7,930 nt of DNA. It comes from an uncultured Lachnospiraceae bacterium (GTDB taxonomy: Bacteria > Bacillota > Clostridia > Lachnospirales > Lachnospiraceae). The stretch lies in the NCBI GenBank assembly GCA_946538445.1, contig CAMNGO010000090.1, positions 1-7,930 on the forward strand, given 5' to 3'. The notes under the pieces are model-generated. The model searched no databases. It was not told the DNA's origin and was given only the letters and a program-made list of their open reading frames with translations. The position numbers and the translations under genes were made by a program. This document shows, piece by piece, positions 5,530 through 7,930 of the stretch; positions within the stretch are counted from its first letter, which is position 1, and each line of letters begins with the position of its first letter.

Positions 5530-6120
5530 TCAGCTGATTCTGGAACCGGCACAGGATAGGCGGAACTGCTGCCGGATCTTCTCCATGCTCTCCTCTATGA
5601 TCTGGTCCGGATCTGCATCTATGATGTCAAGTCCTGTGGCTTTGATCAGCTGTACTTCCCGGATTCCGTAATAATTCTGTGCCAGGGCTTTCACATAGCC
5701 AAAACCATATTCCAGAGGAACATAATTGCCTCCTGCAGTCATCACATAATAGAGCTTCTTTGCCTTACACAGTCCCTGGGGTATGCCCTCCGGGGAATAA
5801 GTAAATGTGATTCCCAGCACATTGATCAACTCAATATACTGTTTTAGGGATGCCGGAAAGGAGAGGTCCCAATAAGGTGCGGCTATCACGATACAATCAG
5901 CACGGGCAAATTGTTTCGCCTGTTCAAACATGGGATCGGTATAATCTCCTTCTGCAATCAGACGGTCCCTCTTGTCAAGAAAAGCATCGTCCACAACGGG
6001 AAATGAACATTCTTCCAGGCTTACCTCTTCCACCGGCCCGACCAGTTCTGCCAGCAGGCAGTCGGCCAGTTTCTTTGTCCTGGAATCCTTTCGTACACAA
6101 GCATTTATAAATAAAATCAT
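5530..6120 (-). CDS. NAD(P)H-dependent FMN oxidoreductase, flavodoxin-like fold
   Basis: A 196-residue cytoplasmic flavoprotein of the Flavodoxin_2 (AzoR/NQO-like, PF02525) class. The N-terminal strand and phosphate-binding loop ACVRKDSRTKKLAD (7-20), the block APYWDLSFPASLKQYIE (81-97), and TAGGNY (128-133) near the isoalloxazine ring are all typical. Relatives transfer hydride from NAD(P)H to quinones, azo dyes, nitro compounds or other electrophiles, protecting against reactive chemicals; the physiological acceptor here is unknown. Start ATG 6120 has AGGA about nine bases upstream and puts the first beta strand (MILFINA) at the N-terminus as in relatives. It is 85 bases downstream of the EFR1-type gene with no clear promoter or terminator between, so co-transcription is likely. 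The thioredoxin unit begins 93 bases further on with its own promoter. Confidence 0.9.
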   Translation of the reverse strand: MILFINACVRKDSRTKKLADCLLAELVGPVEEVSLEECSFPVVDDAFLDKRDRLIAEGDYTDPMFEQAKQFARADCIVIAAPYWDLSFPASLKQYIELINVLGITFTYSPEGIPQGLCKAKKLYYVMTAGGNYVPLEYGFGYVKALAQNYYGIREVQLIKATGLDIIDADPDQIIEESMEKIRQQFRLSCAGSRIS

Positions 6121-6205
6121 AGTTCTTATTCCTACCTTTATTCCACCCTGTTATTTTCTAAATGTTCTTACATCTTTCGTGATTCTTAGATATGTCCTGG
6201 ATATG

Positions 6206-7036
6206 TCACATAATGTAAAAAAACCGGTTTTCCTTCTTATCGGTAAAGTTCTGCTCCAGCATGACCACATGGGAAAGAAATGCCTTGTCATCAAAGTATT
6301 TGGCCCCTTCCGGGCAACCTTTCACACAGGCCTGGCATTTGATACAGATTCCATGCACATCCTCTATGTCCTGCGGGTTGATGGAATCCATAGGACAAAG
6401 CTCTGCACATAAACCGCAGTTGGTACATTTGCTCCTGTCCGTGAGAGGTTTGGCTTTAAGGAATTTTGCCGGCTGGCCATCTGTCCCCTTAGGTACATAG
6501 TAAGGTGCATCGGCATCTCCCACCACCTGGAGTCCGTCCCCTTTCGCCAGGAATTTGGTATCCTTCGCCAGATTGAAACATTTTAAAGCAAAATCCCTGA
6601 CCTCTTTCAGATCTTTTTCCCCCGGTCTTCCCCCGGCCAGCACTTTTGTAAAAGCATGCTGACATACAAAGGCTGCGCCGGCTAAAGGGCAGAAACCATC
6701 CTCCTTCAGCACCTGCACCATTTCCGCAAGACTATTATCAAAGCTGCGGTTGCCGAAAGTAACGATGGCAGCTGCCGGCGTTTTATCCCCTCGAAGCTTC
6801 TCCTTGAAATCCGGGAGGATCTTGTTGGGAAGCTTACCGGCATAAGTCGGGGCCGCAAGGATCACAAAATCTTCCGGCCCGAATTCGTAACTCTTCAGGC
6901 GGTTCTCCATCCTGGTGAAATCGATCTCATCAACCGGCAGACTTTCTATTTTTGCAACATGCTCTGCTGCGGCAAGGGCAAGTTTTTTTGTATTTCCTGT
7001 AGGACTGAAAAATATACAGCAGATTCTGTTAATCAT
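6206..7036 (-). CDS. EFR1-type iron-sulfur flavoprotein (flavodoxin plus 2x[4Fe-4S] ferredoxin)
   Basis: A 276-residue cytoplasmic electron-transfer protein. The N-terminal half is flavodoxin-like: strand INRICCIFF, then the FMN phosphate loop SPTGNTKK (11-18) and AAPTYAGKLPN (61-71). The C-terminal third is a bacterial ferredoxin domain with two [4Fe-4S] motifs: C204, C207, C210, C214-P and C231, C234, C237, C241-P, eight cysteines at canonical spacing. This order matches the EFR1 family common in Clostridia, presumed to shuttle electrons between FMN and low-potential iron-sulfur donors; partners are unknown. Start ATG 7036 has AGGAG seven bases upstream; a more upstream start at 7063 would add a basic extension without a ribosome site. 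It heads a likely two-gene unit with the FMN oxidoreductase and is transcribed divergently from the PPP phosphatase. Confidence 0.93.
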   Translation of the reverse strand: MINRICCIFFSPTGNTKKLALAAAEHVAKIESLPVDEIDFTRMENRLKSYEFGPEDFVILAAPTYAGKLPNKILPDFKEKLRGDKTPAAAIVTFGNRSFDNSLAEMVQVLKEDGFCPLAGAAFVCQHAFTKVLAGGRPGEKDLKEVRDFALKCFNLAKDTKFLAKGDGLQVVGDADAPYYVPKGTDGQPAKFLKAKPLTDRSKCTNCGLCAELCPMDSINPQDIEDVHGICIKCQACVKGCPEGAKYFDDKAFLSHVVMLEQNFTDKKENRFFYIM

Positions 7037-7065
7037 GGTATCTCTCCTGTGGTGAAAAATCATTT

Positions 7066-7089
7066 GTCAGATCATTTATTCTGTCTGAC
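7066..7089. promoter_or_regulatory. Inverted repeat GTCAGA-N12-TCTGAC upstream of the EFR1-type gene
   Basis: A perfect 6-bp inverted repeat with a 12-base AT-rich spacer lies 30-53 bases before the EFR1-type start codon, between the likely promoter (TG-T-TAAAAT, with TAAAAT near 7105-7100 on the minus strand) and the ribosome site. It could be an operator or a leader hairpin; there is no T run for termination. Confidence 0.35.
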
Positions 7090-7131
7090 TCATATGATTA
7101 TTTTAACATGACACAGATAAAAAAGATACTC

Positions 7132-7160
7132 TTAGCAAAATACTATTCTTCTGTTACAAT
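7132..7160 (+). promoter_or_regulatory. Promoter of the PPP phosphatase, extended -10
   Basis: TTAGCA (7132-7137), 17 bases, then TACAAT (7155-7160), with TG at 7152-7153 giving an extended -10. Transcription would start near 7167, immediately before the ribosome site AAGGGGG (7171-7177). An 8-bp direct repeat ATACTATT (7140-7147 and 7159-7166) flanks the -10 box. Confidence 0.65.
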
Positions 7161-7184
7161 ACTATTAGATAAGGGGGAAAATCT

Positions 7185-7868
7185 ATGAGGACAATTGTTG
7201 TTGGAGATATCCATGGCTGCCATAAAGAGGTCAAATCATTGATCCGTCTGTTAGTGGAAGAGGGAAAATACGACCCTCAGTGCGATAAACTGATCTTTAT
7301 CGGGGATTATATCGACAGGGGGGATGATCCCAGGCTGACCGTAAGATACATCAGAGACCTTCAGGATAAATATGGGGACAGGGTAATTCCATTAAAAGGT
7401 AACCATGAGCAGATGCTCCTTGACTTCATGAATGACGAAAGCATATCCTGGCTATTCAACGGATCCGGACGTACCCGTCTCTCTTACAAGGGCTATGAAA
7501 ATGAATTTGAAGAAGATAAAGAATGGATGGACAAATTACCCCTATATTATGAGGATGAACACTTCATCTATGTACACGCAGGAGTGGATAAGGAAAAACC
7601 TCTGGAACTTCAGCCCCATGAAACACTGCTGTGGGCAAGGGAAGATTTTTACTGTAATCCTATAGCCTACGAGAAACCTATCATCTTTGGCCATACCCCA
7701 ACCATGTATATTGAAAACAGTCATCAACCGCTTTGGCTCAACGGCAGCCAGGACATTGCCATCGACACCGGCTGTGTATATGGCGGAAAACTGACCGCTC
7801 TCATCATTGAAGATGATAAAATCCTGGAGTATTGTCAGGTGGATAAAATACAAGATAATAGAGAATAA
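7185..7868 (+). CDS. PPP-family metallophosphatase (serine/threonine phosphatase-like)
   Basis: A 227-residue cytoplasmic calcineurin-like phosphoesterase of the bacterial PPP type (PrpA/PrpE/lambda-phosphatase-like), about normal length. Metal and phosphate motifs appear in order: GDIHG (7-11), GDYIDRG (40-46), GNHE (72-75), HAG (131-133) and GHT (169-171), then DTGCVYGGKLTAL (194-206). These supply the D, H, D, N, H, H ligands of a dinuclear metal site and the two PPP arginine/histidine positions. Relatives remove phosphate from Ser/Thr (sometimes Tyr) residues in proteins or from dinucleoside polyphosphates; which applies here cannot be told. Start ATG 7185 has AAGGGGG seven bases upstream. 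The gene has its own promoter and is divergent from the EFR1-type gene. No hairpin terminator is seen in the 62 bases after its stop, so transcription may continue past the window. Confidence 0.93.
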   Translation: MRTIVVGDIHGCHKEVKSLIRLLVEEGKYDPQCDKLIFIGDYIDRGDDPRLTVRYIRDLQDKYGDRVIPLKGNHEQMLLDFMNDESISWLFNGSGRTRLSYKGYENEFEEDKEWMDKLPLYYEDEHFIYVHAGVDKEKPLELQPHETLLWAREDFYCNPIAYEKPIIFGHTPTMYIENSHQPLWLNGSQDIAIDTGCVYGGKLTALIIEDDKILEYCQVDKIQDNRE

Positions 7869-7871
7869 TAG

Positions 7872-7930
7872 ATGGAGCAGGGGTTTGATGATTTCCTGCT
7901 GGTCTTGCATCAGATCAGTGGTCATGCCGA
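7872..7930 (+). CDS. Possible start of a downstream reading frame (cut by window edge)
   Basis: An ATG three bases after the phosphatase stop codon opens a frame that stays open to the window edge (MEQGFDDFLLVLHQISGHA). The ribosome site is weak (AGAGAA within the end of the phosphatase gene). Tight spacing would fit translational coupling, but 19 codons are too few to call it firmly. Confidence 0.3.
   Translation, partial: MEQGFDDFLLVLHQISGHA

Noticed and set aside
6217..6231. AAAACCGGTTTT followed on the minus strand by extra T residues, resembling a terminator for the EFR1-type gene
   Set aside because: With a workable loop only a four A/T-pair stem remains, and it lies inside the last codons, so it is probably incidental.
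5972..6412. Plus-strand open frame of 146 codons spanning the oxidoreductase start and EFR1 end
   Set aside because: It is antisense to two well-supported flavoprotein genes, and the translation has no family resemblance.
7542..7925. Minus-strand open frame opposite the PPP phosphatase 3' end
   Set aside because: It mirrors a gene with all PPP motifs and has no ribosome site of note.
1..7930. A new defence, mobile or secretion system
   Set aside because: No integrase, transposase, nuclease, helicase, CRISPR repeats or terminal repeats are seen. Most genes are ordinary housekeeping or redox families, and the unknown genes sit in a plain operon.

Overview
The window looks like chromosomal DNA from an anaerobic, low-to-moderate GC Firmicute, most likely a Clostridia/Lachnospiraceae-type gut bacterium. 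This is inferred from strong AGGAGG-type ribosome sites, close gene packing, and an anaerobic redox gene set: a flavodoxin-plus-2x[4Fe-4S] EFR1-type protein, an FMN-type NAD(P)H oxidoreductase, a thioredoxin and a Crp/Fnr regulator. No RNA gene, CRISPR array, insertion sequence or phage module was recognised.

Layout. (1) Bases 1-1002, minus strand: the start of a YhfC-type intramembrane protease (cut by the window edge), preceded by a MATE-type efflux pump that is a heavily deleted pseudogene with pieces in all three frames. (2) Bases 1003-1238: a divergent promoter region with a candidate repressor-operator array facing the MATE remnant and a near-consensus promoter facing the next gene. (3) Bases 1239-2054, plus strand: a Cof-type HAD phosphatase, ended by a bidirectional hairpin terminator. 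(4) Bases 2170-5436, minus strand: probably one transcription unit read from right to left: thioredoxin, Crp/Fnr regulator, RDAC-like/GNAT fusion, small membrane protein, 59-residue orphan, and a large unrecognised HExxH protein. (5) Bases 5530-7036, minus strand: EFR1-type iron-sulfur flavoprotein followed by an FMN-type oxidoreductase. (6) Bases 7185-7868, plus strand: a PPP-family phosphatase with its own promoter, then a possible next reading frame at the edge.

Functional picture. The centre reads as a redox or stress neighbourhood. A perfect 15-bp palindrome (TGTGACTTAGTCACA) lies just upstream of the thioredoxin promoter, at a distance fitting activation by a Crp/Fnr-type protein. The next gene encodes such a protein, whose recognition helix carries the R-E-x-x-x-R pattern that fits TGTGA half-sites. 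An autoregulated trx-regulator operon is the simplest model. I see no convincing evidence of a wholly new multi-gene system. The least explained items are the HExxH protein, the 59-residue orphan and the RDAC-like/acetyltransferase fusion, all in this same unit.
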